DNA of 64,000 nucleotides from Barrientosiimonas humi. GTDB lineage: Bacteria > Actinomycetota > Actinomycetes > Actinomycetales > Dermatophilaceae. Of this stretch, positions 16,201 to 24,200 are shown piece after piece. How positions within the stretch are numbered: position 1 is the first letter of the stretch; each line of letters opens with the position of its first letter. The position numbers and the translations under genes are program-made. The notes below the pieces were generated by a model. The model did no database searches. It saw only the letters and a program-made list of their open reading frames with translations, and was not told where the DNA came from. Location of the stretch: assembly GCF_006716095.1 (NCBI RefSeq), contig NZ_VFOK01000001.1:1519375-1583374 (forward strand), read 5' to 3'.

Positions 16201-17652
16201 GTCGGGCAGCACCGCGTCGCGGCGCATCAGCGAGTTGGTGAGGTCGTCGGGCCGCTCCACCGTCCAGCGGTAGTCGGGCCGCACCTGACCCGGCACGAGC
16301 AGCGTGGTGCTGCTCGGGTTGCCCCGGTCGGCGGCGCGGGCCGCCTCCTGCCAGTAGGACGGGATGTTCATCGGCGAGATGTAGAGCCGGCCGCCGATCG
16401 CCGGGAGCGTCCAGGCCCCGAGCACGACGGCCAGGGCCGCCGCGACCACCGGCGGGGCGCCCGGCTTGCGCCACAGCCAGGGCAGGACGCGCACGACCGC
16501 CAGCCCCAGCGCCAGGGCGAAGGCGAGCACCAGCACCGCACCGATCTTGTTGGTCGTGCGGAAGGCCGCGAGCGCCGGCTGCTGCAGCAGCTCGCGCAGC
16601 AGCGCCCCGAACGGCGACGCCGGTGAGGACTCGCTCGGGAAGATGCCGACCATGATCACCGCGGCCAGCGCGATGCTGCCGACCAGCGCCACGCGTACGG
16701 CTCCCCGGGCCCAGCGCAGCGAGAGCAGCGCGAGCACCGGCCACAGGATGGTGAGCGCGATGATCATCGGGCTCGCGACGTAGACCGCGTGCTGCGGAAC
16801 CCACGCGGTCTCGTCCCCGCCCTGGCCGTAGAGCGGCCACAGGCCCACGCCGCGCAGCACCTCCGGGTAGGAGGAGACCATCGCGATGCCGGAGAGCGTC
16901 TCGGACGCCTCGACGATCTGCGCTCCGGTCGCCCGGGCCGACACCGCGGGCACGAGCCAGTAGAGCGAGACGCCGACGACGAACAGCGCGCAGCGGGAGA
17001 CCACCCGCAGCGCGTCACGCCAGGCCAGCCCGGCCCGCACGCGGGCGGCGATCACCACGGGCACGATCGCCAGCAGCTGCAGCAGCGGCACGACGGCGAC
17101 GTTCATGCCGCTCATCAGGAAGAACGTCAGCCCGAACGCCGCCGGCCAGCGCCAGCTGCGCGGCGCCTGCAGGGCGCGCACGAGGCACAGCACCTGCCAG
17201 GGCAGCAGCGCCATCGGGAGGGCGATCGCGAGCGTCGCCCCGGCCTGGATGGTGTACGGGTTGGCCAGGTAGAGCACGCCCGCGGCCAGCCCGCCCCAGC
17301 GGCCCGCCCGGGGCGCCACGTGGCGCAGCAGCTTGGCGGCACCGACCGCGGCGAGCAGCCACAGGCCGAGGTGGAACACCTTGAACGCCCACTCCGGCGA
17401 CAGCCCGATGCCGCGCAGCGCCCCGACGACCAGCAGCACCGGCACCAGGCCCACGTTGAAGTTCGGCGAGCCGAGGTACGGCGAGGACTGCCAGGCCGAG
17501 ACGTAGCGCCCGAGCATGTCACCGGGCGCGATGTAGACCTCGGGCTTGATGTCGGTGTTGAACTCGCCCAGCCCGTTGAGGAACACGATGGCGGCGAGCA
17601 GCAGCACGAGTCCGGCGACGGTCGCACGGAACCGGGTGATCCAAGTAGGCAA
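13228..17652 (-). CDS. AftD-like GT-C membrane glycosyltransferase with discoidin-like C-terminal domains, 1474 aa
   Basis: The largest gene of the glycan operon. Residues 1-~440 have about twelve transmembrane segments. The first loop reads GEFNTDIKPEVYIAPGDMLGRYVSAW and contains the Asp-x-Lys acidic site. The next loop, SPYLGSPNFNVGLVPV, sits where AftD has its QNQxYGYLFP loop. The long extracytoplasmic part (~500-1250) includes repeated beta-rich blocks with VDGDPDTGWRFG and AADGDNGTAWVPG, typical of F5/8 type C carbohydrate-binding folds. Four or five more membrane segments and an Asp/Gln/Thr-rich tail follow. The length matches mycobacterial AftD, which adds arabinose from decaprenyl-phosphoarabinose. 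The start is a TTG (17652) with GGAG 10 nt upstream and a possible -10 TATATT at 17697-17692. First gene of a five-gene operon; substrate unknown. Confidence 0.78.
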   Translation of the reverse strand: MPTWITRFRATVAGLVLLLAAIVFLNGLGEFNTDIKPEVYIAPGDMLGRYVSAWQSSPYLGSPNFNVGLVPVLLVVGALRGIGLSPEWAFKVFHLGLWLLAAVGAAKLLRHVAPRAGRWGGLAAGVLYLANPYTIQAGATLAIALPMALLPWQVLCLVRALQAPRSWRWPAAFGLTFFLMSGMNVAVVPLLQLLAIVPVVIAARVRAGLAWRDALRVVSRCALFVVGVSLYWLVPAVSARATGAQIVEASETLSGIAMVSSYPEVLRGVGLWPLYGQGGDETAWVPQHAVYVASPMIIALTILWPVLALLSLRWARGAVRVALVGSIALAAVIMVGIFPSESSPASPFGALLRELLQQPALAAFRTTNKIGAVLVLAFALALGLAVVRVLPWLWRKPGAPPVVAAALAVVLGAWTLPAIGGRLYISPMNIPSYWQEAARAADRGNPSSTTLLVPGQVRPDYRWTVERPDDLTNSLMRRDAVLPDTTPNASPPGVNFLSALDATVQSGQAPAATVSTFARYLGSDKVLLRHDTAWEDDGGARPAVTSRLLADDPGLFGAGNFGRLGQFMMPPDGSGPSYGETALPPVQLYDVRDARTAARVVPTTGQLVVAGDGFAFPSMTAAGMLRENPAVRYAQDVSAQQLARSLPTTGRMVITDTNARRDAIPNRLTAGQGPLLPASEELSQSRTLGTDPADQTVLATSGPTVTASSSGAAFFDLPYGIPELAVDGDPDTGWRFGDFQRGVGQTLTVQFPEPVRLDTVPVSQLDLGGVSIDRVTLTAGGRSASARLPEAGKSAELDLGGVRADRVTLRIDSLRGEGYSLVGIAELGLPGPKPVRAARTPTTFSDRYATLDARGKQQFGRTPLDVLLRRVANEPQPNDDSEAGLRRVVALPDARTYRSSAGVRVDGPLEPMYDRVAGLDPSIRVQSSGFFFDNPDVRASRAADGDNGTAWVPGNALRGGWWEISGPQRDIDRVTINQIPLPERTNDNTQFAGRVRISVDGRPVQDATLRPGRSSVQLPEGTRGGTVRVTVLGVDGPTDGTPARFTEIDTGLRTRAASAEDRRADTRCQTVATVDGKPLRMRPGQDSQLVGTGQPGTAWIGCGELDLGPGSHRIDPVDGFVLDNLDLRDTVEGTDPVEAPQVSITRDRPSVKTLEVAEGDGPYYVLAGTSIDPRWSATLEDGTDLGSPVLVDGFSAGWLVPDGGAHTITLRYDPQRWSTVALVVSGAVVALATLLTLMVWPRRRRAAAPAGGGDDGVKGVNDGVEGDSAPASGATGSGATAARTGATAASALGGPTGASETDADVADADEDDGPGASRLGRLAWRAWPRGAKEVLLVLLATFAVGVPGLVAGLAAVLLLRRSVRPTRLLYAGAGLVLVSIVVYLLGLGDALGRVSADAVAASMWPHYLAGGGLVLALVGALRLDREPSARDRAEAPDDDEPGDGVRQDQHDQTDQPDRSDTDPADVPQTRSADA

Positions 17653-17695
17653 TCCGTCGCATCTCCGCTGCAGAGGGCAAGGGCAACGGCCAATA

Positions 17696-17709
17696 TAACC
17701 CGCGAGTAG
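17696..17709. promoter_or_regulatory. Candidate operator TAAC-CCGCGA-GTAG in the AftD-like/flippase divergent promoter
   Basis: One mismatch from the YTAC-N6-GTAR dyad. It overlaps both the candidate leftward -10 (TATATT, 17697-17692) and the rightward -10 TAGCCT (17707-17712). A protein bound here would cover both promoters. Confidence 0.35.
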
Positions 17710-17712
17710 CCT
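17707..17712 (+). promoter_or_regulatory. -10 box TAGCCT for a leaderless flippase transcript
   Basis: TAGCCT ends 8 nt before GTG 17721, the spacing expected when transcription starts at the start codon itself. This would favour GTG 17721 over ATG 17724 as the initiation codon. Confidence 0.45.
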
Positions 17713-17720
17713 TGCAGGCC

Positions 17721-18914
17721 GTGATGCGAGATGCCCAGCTCGGCGCCCGCAGTCGCGGACGTCTGCGCGGCATCGCGCTGGGGCTCGCGATGGGCCTGTC
17801 CAACGCGATCAGCTACCTGCTGGTCGCGTTGCTGTCGCGCTCGCTCGGACCGGCCGACTTCGGTGGGTACTCCGCCCTGTCGACCGTGGGCATCCTGCTG
17901 GCCATCCCCGCCGGCGCCTTCCAGCTGGCCATCGCGCGCCGGCAGCACTCCCCCGGCGCCCCCAGCGGCCTCGGCGCCTCGCTCGCCGTCGGCAGCGGGC
18001 TGACCGCGCTCACCGCGGCGGTCGCCGTGCCGCTCGCCGACGCGCTGGACCTCGACTCCCCCTGGGCGGTCGTCTTCCTCGCGCTGACCCTCGTGCCGAT
18101 GACCACCAGCGGCGCCCTGCAGGGGGTGCTGCTCGGGCAGGAACGGCTGCGACCGCTCGCGCTGAGCTTCCTGCTGGTCGCGGGCGGACGCCTCGCCGCG
18201 GTCGTCGTGGCCGTGACCCTGGACCTGTCCACCAGCGGCGTGTTCGGCGCGCTGCTCGTCGGCAACACCGTCGCCGGCCTCGCGACGTGGCTGCTGGCGC
18301 GGCCCGCCCTGCGCCGCGCCGGAGGCGACGGCCGGGTGCTCGGCGACGTCACCCGCGCCTCCGGCGCCCTGCTGGTCTTCATGGCGCTCACCGGCGTCGA
18401 CGTGCTGCTCGCCCGCAACTACCTGTCACCGGACGACTCCGGCGGCTACGCGCTCACCGCCACGTTTGCCCGCGCGCTGTGCTGGGGCACCCAGTTCGTG
18501 GTGCTGCTGGTCATCCCGCGCATGGCGCGCGACGCGCGCGGGCAGGCCAAGCTGCGCGCGGTGGGCGTGGTCCTCGGTCTCGGGCTGCTGGCGCTCGCGG
18601 TGGTCCTCCCGGCCCCCGGCACCTGGATCCGGATCGCGGGCGGCGAGGAGTACGCCGGCTACCAGCGGCTGCTGCTCGGCAGCCTGGTCGTCGGCATCCT
18701 CTGGGCGATGATCCAGGTGCTGCTGCTCGCCGACGCCGGCGGCACGCCCCGCCTCGCGATCATCACGACCGGGGTGCTCGCCGCGCAGGTGGCCGCGGTC
18801 GCGCTGTGGTGGCACCACTCGACCTGGCAGATCCTGTGGACCACCGCGGGCGCCGCCGCCACGGTCCTCGCCGTGGGGCTGCTGTCCCTGCGGTCGGACA
18901 GCCCGCGAACGTGA
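17721..18914 (+). CDS. Wzx-like polysaccharide flippase (MOP superfamily)
   Basis: A 397-residue protein with about twelve hydrophobic segments. It begins RGRLRGIALGLAMGLSNAISYLLVALLSRSLGPADFGGYSALSTVG, where LSRSLGPADFGxYS is the usual N-terminal signature of Wzx/MurJ-type lipid-linked oligosaccharide exporters. It should flip polyprenyl-linked glycan from the cytoplasmic to the outer face. This fits its place between cytosolic GT2/GT4 genes and outward-facing GT-C and acyltransferase enzymes. The start is GTG 17721 (leaderless reading) or ATG 17724 (behind GCAGG); TTG 17712 is less likely. It is monocistronic and followed by the dyad-repeat array at 18950-19099. Confidence 0.8.
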   Translation: MMRDAQLGARSRGRLRGIALGLAMGLSNAISYLLVALLSRSLGPADFGGYSALSTVGILLAIPAGAFQLAIARRQHSPGAPSGLGASLAVGSGLTALTAAVAVPLADALDLDSPWAVVFLALTLVPMTTSGALQGVLLGQERLRPLALSFLLVAGGRLAAVVVAVTLDLSTSGVFGALLVGNTVAGLATWLLARPALRRAGGDGRVLGDVTRASGALLVFMALTGVDVLLARNYLSPDDSGGYALTATFARALCWGTQFVVLLVIPRMARDARGQAKLRAVGVVLGLGLLALAVVLPAPGTWIRIAGGEEYAGYQRLLLGSLVVGILWAMIQVLLLADAGGTPRLAIITTGVLAAQVAAVALWWHHSTWQILWTTAGAAATVLAVGLLSLRSDSPRT

Positions 18915-18949
18915 TCCCACCCGGCCCGCGGTGAGGCCCCCCTCGCCCA

Positions 18950-19099
18950 CATTTCGTTCACTCGCGCACGAAATGCAGCCGGCACCCCCGGAATCCCGGG
19001 CCCCTCGCCCACATTTCGTTCACTCGCGCACGAAATGCAGCGGCCACCCCCGGAATCCCGGGCCGCTCTCCCACATTTCGTTCACTCGCGCACGAAATG
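18950..19099. repeat. Dyad-repeat array A: three copies, 62-bp period
   Basis: Three near-identical copies of a 26-nt dyad, CATTTCGT-N10-ACGAAATG, at 18950-18975, 19012-19037 and 19074-19099. They are joined by ~36-nt linkers that are also conserved (the dyad-like CCCCGGAATCCCGGG). The array fills the gap between the convergent flippase (ends 18914) and methyltransferase (ends 19117) genes. The same family is at 29951-30097 and, in the opposite orientation, at 61366-61516. Short open frames over it are repetitive and not genes. Likely a REP-type element acting as a transcript end or mRNA-stabilising hairpin. Confidence 0.85.
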
Positions 19100-19116
19100 C
19101 AGGCGGCACCTGTGGG

Positions 19117-19941
19117 CTAGATCGCCCGCGATCGCGACATCACCAGCTTGGCGGCCCGCTTGGCCACCCCGGGCATCCGCTCGGCCATCCGCCAGGCCGC
19201 CGTGTTGAGGTGGCGCTGCGGGCCGGTCTGCCAGCGCCGCAGCGCGGCGGTGGCACGCGACTCGCGGGCGGCCTCGCCCGGCTGACGCCGGAAGACCAGC
19301 GCGTGCAGGCCGTTGGCCCAGCGCGGGTCGTCGTTGGTGGCGGCGTCCCAGGTGGCGGCGATCTCCCAGCCCGGGTGGTTCTTCAGGAACAGCCGGTGCG
19401 CGCGCTGCACGACCGGCCAGGTGGCGTCGTCGACGAGCACCAGCGCCTCGTCGGCGAGCAGCGGCTCGACGACCGCGAGCGCGAGGTAGTGCGCGAGCAA
19501 CGTGTGCTCGCCGTCGTAGAAGTAGACGCCGACGGGCCGGTCGATGACCCCCGGCTTCCCCATGAGCGCGAACGCGTCACCCTCGAGCAGGGTCACCCTC
19601 GCGCCGTCGGCGTGCCGGTCGAGGTTGTCGAACAGCTCCGCGCGGGCCACCTGCCCGGCCATGCCGAACTCCATGAAGTTCTCGATGGCGTACATCCGCG
19701 CGTCGTGGTTGTCAGCGGCGGCGGCCACGATCGAGCGGCCCTTGAACGTGCCGACCTCGAGGTACGCCTCGTCGGCCGGCAGCAGCCGGGCCGCGAGGTT
19801 GACCATGGCCAGCTCGTTCGGGGAGGTGAACCCGTCGACCTTCTCGGTGATCTCCACCCAGCGCGGGTCGATCGGGTCGGTGACCTGCGGGTCGCCGGGG
19901 AAGATCGAGGGGACCTCGGCGAAGAAGCGCTCCGTCTGCAT
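19117..19941 (-). CDS. Class I SAM-dependent methyltransferase (Methyltransf_24-like)
   Basis: A 274-residue protein. The core has AYLEVGTFKGRSIVAAAADN (about 59-78) as the SAM-binding loop and MYAIENF at the end of strand 2. VTLLEGDAFALM follows, then GVYFYDGEHTLLAHYLALAVVEPLL and ALVLVDDATWP, the Methyltransf_24 pattern with a metal-binding-type DGEH. Such enzymes O-methylate sugars or small molecules. The ATG at 19941 lies 8 nt from a TAGGCT -10 box, so the mRNA is probably leaderless. The perfect CCTAC-N6-GTAGG palindrome overlaps this -10. The C-terminal ~70 residues are basic (RRQPGEAARESRAT... KRAAKLVMSRSRAI). The gene stands alone between the repeat array and the acyltransferase operon. 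Substrate unknown. Confidence 0.75.
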   Translation of the reverse strand: MQTERFFAEVPSIFPGDPQVTDPIDPRWVEITEKVDGFTSPNELAMVNLAARLLPADEAYLEVGTFKGRSIVAAAADNHDARMYAIENFMEFGMAGQVARAELFDNLDRHADGARVTLLEGDAFALMGKPGVIDRPVGVYFYDGEHTLLAHYLALAVVEPLLADEALVLVDDATWPVVQRAHRLFLKNHPGWEIAATWDAATNDDPRWANGLHALVFRRQPGEAARESRATAALRRWQTGPQRHLNTAAWRMAERMPGVAKRAAKLVMSRSRAI

Positions 19942-19949
19942 GGCCGGTG

Positions 19950-19955
19950 AGCCTA
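19950..19955 (-). promoter_or_regulatory. -10 box TAGGCT, leaderless promoter of the methyltransferase
   Basis: On the minus strand TAGGCT is followed by 8 nt and then ATG 19941. There is no Shine-Dalgarno-like sequence between them, consistent with a leaderless mRNA. Confidence 0.5.
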
Positions 19956-19966
19956 CTCCTGCGTAG
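19953..19966. promoter_or_regulatory. Perfect palindrome CTAC-TCCTGC-GTAG
   Basis: The most symmetric member of the YTAC-N6-GTAR family (CCTAC/GTAGG, 5-bp arms at 19952-19967). It overlaps the -10 box of the 19941 gene, the position expected of a repressor site. Confidence 0.45.
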
Positions 19967-19998
19967 GTTGCCGCGGGGAGAGATTCACGCGGACGGTC

Positions 19999-22020
19999 TC
20001 ATTCCCCGGTTCGGTCGGTCCGGCCGACCAGGGTCGGGGCGAAGCGCTGCCACCACAGCCCGACCGCGTCGGGGGTCAGGTGCACCCCGTCGGTGCGCAG
20101 CTGCACGCCGTAGGCGCGATCGACGTACGACCCCTGCGGGCAGAGGAAGCCGCGCATGTCGAGCATGGTCACCCACGGCCGGGTGGCGGCCACCCGCTGC
20201 AGGGCGGTGTTGAGCGCCTGCTGGCGCGCGGGGTCGTTCTGCTCGCGGGCCGCGCCCTCGGCCTGCTCCGGCGAGACGCCGGGCATTGCGGCGTCGCCGC
20301 TCGCGACCGTGCGGCCGTAGCAGGGGATGTTGACCAGCGACACCGGGTTGGCGCCCCGGCGCCCGGCGATGTCGACCGCGCGCCCGAAGGTGCGCTCCAT
20401 CAGCGCGGTCCACTCCGGCGTCCCGACCCGCACCAGCCGACCGTCGACCCACCGGTCGAACAGCTCGGCCGACCCGGACAGCACCACGGAACGGTCGGGC
20501 GAGACCTGGTCGACCAGGGCGCTCCACCGGCTCTCCCAGCCGTCGCACTGCGGCGACGGCGTGGTGCGGCTGCCGCCGATCTGCAGCTCCTGGGGTGTCG
20601 CGATGCCGCACCCGAGCTGGGTCGAGGACCCCACGCTGAGGTCGGGATAGTCCTGCTGCGGGAAGTACTTCCACAGCGTGAAGGCCACCGAGTCGCCGAG
20701 CACCAGCACCTTGTCCTGCCCCGGCCGCATCGGCCCGGTCACCGTCGAGATCGACCCGGGCAGTCCGGTGCCGAACACGGGCGGCTGGGCGTTGGCGGTG
20801 GAGGTGAGGGTGAGCAGGCAGGCGGTCCCGAAGGCGGTGCCGGTGATCAGCGGAGCCGCACCGGGGCGCAGCCGGCTGAGCGCGCCGCGCCGGATCGGCC
20901 GCTCGACGTAGGTGTCGTAGGCGAACGCCAGCGCGAACACCGAGGCCATGCGCAGCACCATGAGCGGCACGCCGCTCAGCCCGGTGCGCTCGGAGTCGAG
21001 GATGAGGAACAACGGCCAGTGCCACACGTACAGGCCGTACGTCCGTCGCCCCGTCGCGACGAACGGTCGCCACGACAGCGCCCGGGTCAGCGCGCTGTCC
21101 GGCAGCGCGACGACGTGCCACCCCATCGCGAACGCCGCCAGGCTGGCCACGAAGAAGCCGCCGCGGAAGACCCACTGGCTGGTCTCGGTGACCAGCAGCG
21201 GCAGGCCGAGGAGGGCCAGGAAGCCCAGCACCCCGAGCACCCAGATGCCGGACCGGGCGGTGAGGTCGACCGGGCCGAGCGCCACGACCCGGCGGGGCCC
21301 CTGCTGCTGCTTCGGCCCGCGCTCGGCGGCGCGCACGACGAGCACCCCGAGGGTGCAGCCGATCAGCAGCGCCTGGGCGCGGGCGAAGGAGTTGTAGTAG
21401 ACCGACGAGGGGTCGCTGAACGGCTCGTAGATCGCAGCCATGTAGACCGCCGAGGCGACCGCCAGCACCATCAGCACGGTGGGCAGCCAGCGGGTGCTGC
21501 CCTTGCGCCAGCGCAGCCACAGCAGCAGCAGCACCGGCCAGACGAGGTAGAACTGCTCCTCGATCGACAGCGACCAGGTGTGCAGCAGCGGCGAGACCTG
21601 GTCGCCGACGGCGAAGTAGGACTGCTCCTCGGTGGCGAACCTCCAGTTCGACCAGAAGGTGAGGGTCGAGAGCATGTCGATGCGCAGCTTGCGCAGCGTG
21701 GTCGGGTCGGCCCAGAGCCAGGCGTACAGCGCGACGAGGGCGACCATGCCGAGCAGCGCCGGCAGCAGCCGCCGCGCGCGGTTGGCCCAGAAGCCGAGCA
21801 GGCTGATCGTGCCGTAGCGGCGGTGCTCGGCCAGCAGCACGGCGGTGATCAGGAAGCCGCTGGTCACGAAGAACATGTCGATGTTGAGGAACGCGCCCTG
21901 CAGCCAGCTGACGCCGGCGTGGTAGAGCAGCACGACGGTGACGCCGATCCCGCGCACGCCGTCGACGGCGGGGCGGTAGGCGATCTTGCGACGTTCGGGA
22001 GGGGCGGCCGGGGTGCTCAC
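19999..22020 (-). CDS. Acyltransferase-3 / SGNH fusion O-acetyltransferase (paralogue 1)
   Basis: 673 residues in OatA-like layout. Residues ~14-390 are the polytopic acyltransferase-3 domain: YRPAVDGVRGIGVTVVLLYH with the catalytic-type His, then RRARLLPALLG-like (NRARRLLPALLG), WSLSIEEQFYLVWPVLL and TYGLYVWHWPLFL. After a last membrane segment the extracytoplasmic SGNH esterase-like domain has block I VLVLGDSVAFTLWKYFPQQ with the catalytic Ser. The C-terminal DGVHLTPDAVGLWW carries the Asp-x-x-His pair. Such proteins pass acyl groups through the membrane domain and transfer them to surface glycans or peptidoglycan. The start GTG 22020 overlaps the upstream paralogue's stop (GTGA). Last of three tandem paralogues. 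Confidence 0.85.
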   Translation of the reverse strand: MSTPAAPPERRKIAYRPAVDGVRGIGVTVVLLYHAGVSWLQGAFLNIDMFFVTSGFLITAVLLAEHRRYGTISLLGFWANRARRLLPALLGMVALVALYAWLWADPTTLRKLRIDMLSTLTFWSNWRFATEEQSYFAVGDQVSPLLHTWSLSIEEQFYLVWPVLLLLWLRWRKGSTRWLPTVLMVLAVASAVYMAAIYEPFSDPSSVYYNSFARAQALLIGCTLGVLVVRAAERGPKQQQGPRRVVALGPVDLTARSGIWVLGVLGFLALLGLPLLVTETSQWVFRGGFFVASLAAFAMGWHVVALPDSALTRALSWRPFVATGRRTYGLYVWHWPLFLILDSERTGLSGVPLMVLRMASVFALAFAYDTYVERPIRRGALSRLRPGAAPLITGTAFGTACLLTLTSTANAQPPVFGTGLPGSISTVTGPMRPGQDKVLVLGDSVAFTLWKYFPQQDYPDLSVGSSTQLGCGIATPQELQIGGSRTTPSPQCDGWESRWSALVDQVSPDRSVVLSGSAELFDRWVDGRLVRVGTPEWTALMERTFGRAVDIAGRRGANPVSLVNIPCYGRTVASGDAAMPGVSPEQAEGAAREQNDPARQQALNTALQRVAATRPWVTMLDMRGFLCPQGSYVDRAYGVQLRTDGVHLTPDAVGLWWQRFAPTLVGRTDRTGE

Positions 22021-24200
22021 GGGCGACGCTCGCTCCCCAGCGGCGCGAGGATCTGCGGCAGCATCCACTTCCAGATCATCGGCGAGGCCGGCACCGAGAA
22101 GTGCAACCCGTCCTGGAAGAACTGGATGCCCGCGGCGCTGCTGCGCTGGGTGTCGCCGCACACGGCCTGGCCGAGCTCGAGCACCGGCACGCCGCGGTCC
22201 TTGGCCCAGCCGCGCAGGTAGGCGTTGATCTGCACCGGGTTGCGCGCCTCGCGGTAGGCCTCCGGCTCCTTGGTGCGCACGGTGTTGACGAACCCCGGGT
22301 CGAGGCCGGACAGGTCGACGCGGCACGGCAGCGTCGCGATCATCAGCCCGGCGACTCCCCCGGCCCGCGACCGGCGCGCCCAGGCGTCGAGGGCCTGGCC
22401 GACGGCCCGCTCGAACGCCGGGTCGCCCCAGCGCCGCATCGCGCCGTCGACCTGGTGGGAGAAGGCCAGCAGCGTCGAGGGGAACAGCAGCGAGACGTCG
22501 GCGCCCGAGCGCTGCAGGTCGGCGGTGAGCCGCTGCTTCCCGCGCACGCACTCGGGGGTGTTGTTCAGGGTGCCGCCGTTGGGGTTGGCGACCGGCAGGT
22601 CGAGGGTGTCGCAGCCGGCGACGGCCAGGTTGGCGACCGAGGTGCCCGGGAAGTTGCGGGCCGGGAAGTTGCGGGCGAGCAGGAACGGCACGGAGTCCCC
22701 GACCATGCCGATGCGCACGGGCGGGTCGGGGCGGGTGTACGCCCGCTGCCCGCGCACCAGGTCAGGCACCGAGGGCACGTAGCTGGGCACCCGCTGGTCG
22801 AAGGTCGGGTTGCCCTCCTCGCTGCCCTGCTCGACGGGCGTGGCGGCCTGCGCGGGGGCCGGCGGCAGCCCGCTGGAGACCGACACCGCGCCGGCGACCA
22901 GCACCGCGAGACCGCCGGCGGTGATCGCCCGCCCGCTGGTGAGCCGCCCGGTCAGCCCGCGCAGGCCGTGCCGCAGCACGGGCTGCTCGACGAGGTCGTA
23001 GGACAGCTTGGCGAGCAGGAAGGTCAGCGTCAGCCCGACCACCACGACCTGCCAGGTCGGCGCCTCCGGCATGGCCTGGCCGAGCCAGAGGGCGATCGGC
23101 CAGTGCCACAGGTAGAGGCCGTAGGACAGCTTGCCGAGGTAGGCCAGCGGCGGGGCGCCCAGCACCCGCTGCAGCGACGGCGCCCGGTCGTCGGCGGCGA
23201 CGAGCACCAGGGCCGCGGCCACCGCCGACAGCACCAGCATGCCGCCGTAGTCGTAGACCCACGACGGGAACGGCGCCACGACGACCGTGCCGGCGACCAG
23301 CAGCACCAGGGAGACCCAGCCGACGGCGGTGACCACGGCGGGCGAGAGCCCGGCCCAGGACGTACGTCGGGGGGCCTGGTCCTCGCCCGAACCGGCCTCG
23401 TCGGCGGGCTCGCCAGTCTTCACCTCAGGTTCAGGGTCAATGTTGTCGGCCTGCGCGGCGCGTTCGTCGCGCTGCGGGTCGCGGTCGCGGGAGACCAGCG
23501 CGAACGCGAGAGCCGCACCGACGAGCAGCGCCTGGGCACGGGTGTCGGTGCCGTAGTAGGCGTGCGACTGGGCCGACATGCTCCCGATGCCGACGACCGC
23601 CGTCCACACCGCCGACACCGCCGCCAGCGCGAGCAGCACGCCCACCCGCGCGCGCCGCCGGGCGAGCAGCGCGACCAGGCCGAGCACGAGCAGCGGGGCC
23701 AGCACGTAGAACTGCTCCTCCACCGCGAGGGTCCACGCGTGCCGCAGGTAGGAGGGGTTGCCGAACTGCTCGAAGTACTGGTCGTCGCGCAGGATCAGCC
23801 GCCAGTTCATGACGAAGCCCAGCGTCGCGAGCACGTCGCCGCGCATCGGCCGGCGCGCGTCGTCGGGGGCCAGCAGCATGCCGTACGCCACGATCGCGCC
23901 GAGCACGAGGAACAGCGCGGGCAGCAGGCGCCGCGCGCGCCGGCGGTAGAACTCCAGCAGCCGCAGCCGGCCGGACGCCTCCCGCTCGGCCACCAGCAGC
24001 CGCACGATCAGGAAGCCGGACAGCACGAAGAAGACGTTGACCGCCACCCATGCGCCCTGGAACGCCGCCACCCCGAGGTGGAACAGCATGAAGATCACCA
24101 TGAAGACGCCGCGGATGCCGTCGAGCGCGGGGCGGTGCGGGAACCGGGTGGGGCGCCCGGTCAGGTCCTGAGCCGGGGCCGCCTGCGGGGCGGTGGTCAC
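22017..24200 (-). CDS. Acyltransferase-3 / SGNH fusion O-acetyltransferase (paralogue 2)
   Basis: 727 residues. The membrane domain begins FPHRPALDGIRGVFMVIFMLFH, with NVFFVLSGFLIVRLL, RRRARRLLPALFLV, WTLAVEEQFYVLAPLLV and SYGLYLWHWPIAL. A charged ~55-residue cytosolic loop (about 265-320, with an EPEVKTGEPADEAGSGED stretch) interrupts the membrane part and is absent from paralogues 1 and 3. The extracytoplasmic SGNH domain has block I IGMVGDSVPFLLARNFP and the terminal QDGLHFSVPASPMIWKW. The sequence PARNFPARNFP next to block I holds a small local duplication (NFPARNFP). The start GTG 24200 overlaps the previous stop. It should acylate a different position or acceptor from its neighbours, judging by divergence of the SGNH domain. 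Confidence 0.85.
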   Translation of the reverse strand: MTTAPQAAPAQDLTGRPTRFPHRPALDGIRGVFMVIFMLFHLGVAAFQGAWVAVNVFFVLSGFLIVRLLVAEREASGRLRLLEFYRRRARRLLPALFLVLGAIVAYGMLLAPDDARRPMRGDVLATLGFVMNWRLILRDDQYFEQFGNPSYLRHAWTLAVEEQFYVLAPLLVLGLVALLARRRARVGVLLALAAVSAVWTAVVGIGSMSAQSHAYYGTDTRAQALLVGAALAFALVSRDRDPQRDERAAQADNIDPEPEVKTGEPADEAGSGEDQAPRRTSWAGLSPAVVTAVGWVSLVLLVAGTVVVAPFPSWVYDYGGMLVLSAVAAALVLVAADDRAPSLQRVLGAPPLAYLGKLSYGLYLWHWPIALWLGQAMPEAPTWQVVVVGLTLTFLLAKLSYDLVEQPVLRHGLRGLTGRLTSGRAITAGGLAVLVAGAVSVSSGLPPAPAQAATPVEQGSEEGNPTFDQRVPSYVPSVPDLVRGQRAYTRPDPPVRIGMVGDSVPFLLARNFPARNFPGTSVANLAVAGCDTLDLPVANPNGGTLNNTPECVRGKQRLTADLQRSGADVSLLFPSTLLAFSHQVDGAMRRWGDPAFERAVGQALDAWARRSRAGGVAGLMIATLPCRVDLSGLDPGFVNTVRTKEPEAYREARNPVQINAYLRGWAKDRGVPVLELGQAVCGDTQRSSAAGIQFFQDGLHFSVPASPMIWKWMLPQILAPLGSERRP

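Noticed and set aside
13132-16626. A 1164-codon + strand open frame opposite the AftD-like gene
   Set aside because: Same GC-bias artefact; no motif, no ribosome-binding site, and the minus-strand frame has clear membrane and CBM-like segments.
18950-19099. CRISPR-like array (also 29951-30097 and 61366-61516)
   Set aside because: Only three copies each, linkers are themselves conserved rather than unique spacers, and there are no cas genes.
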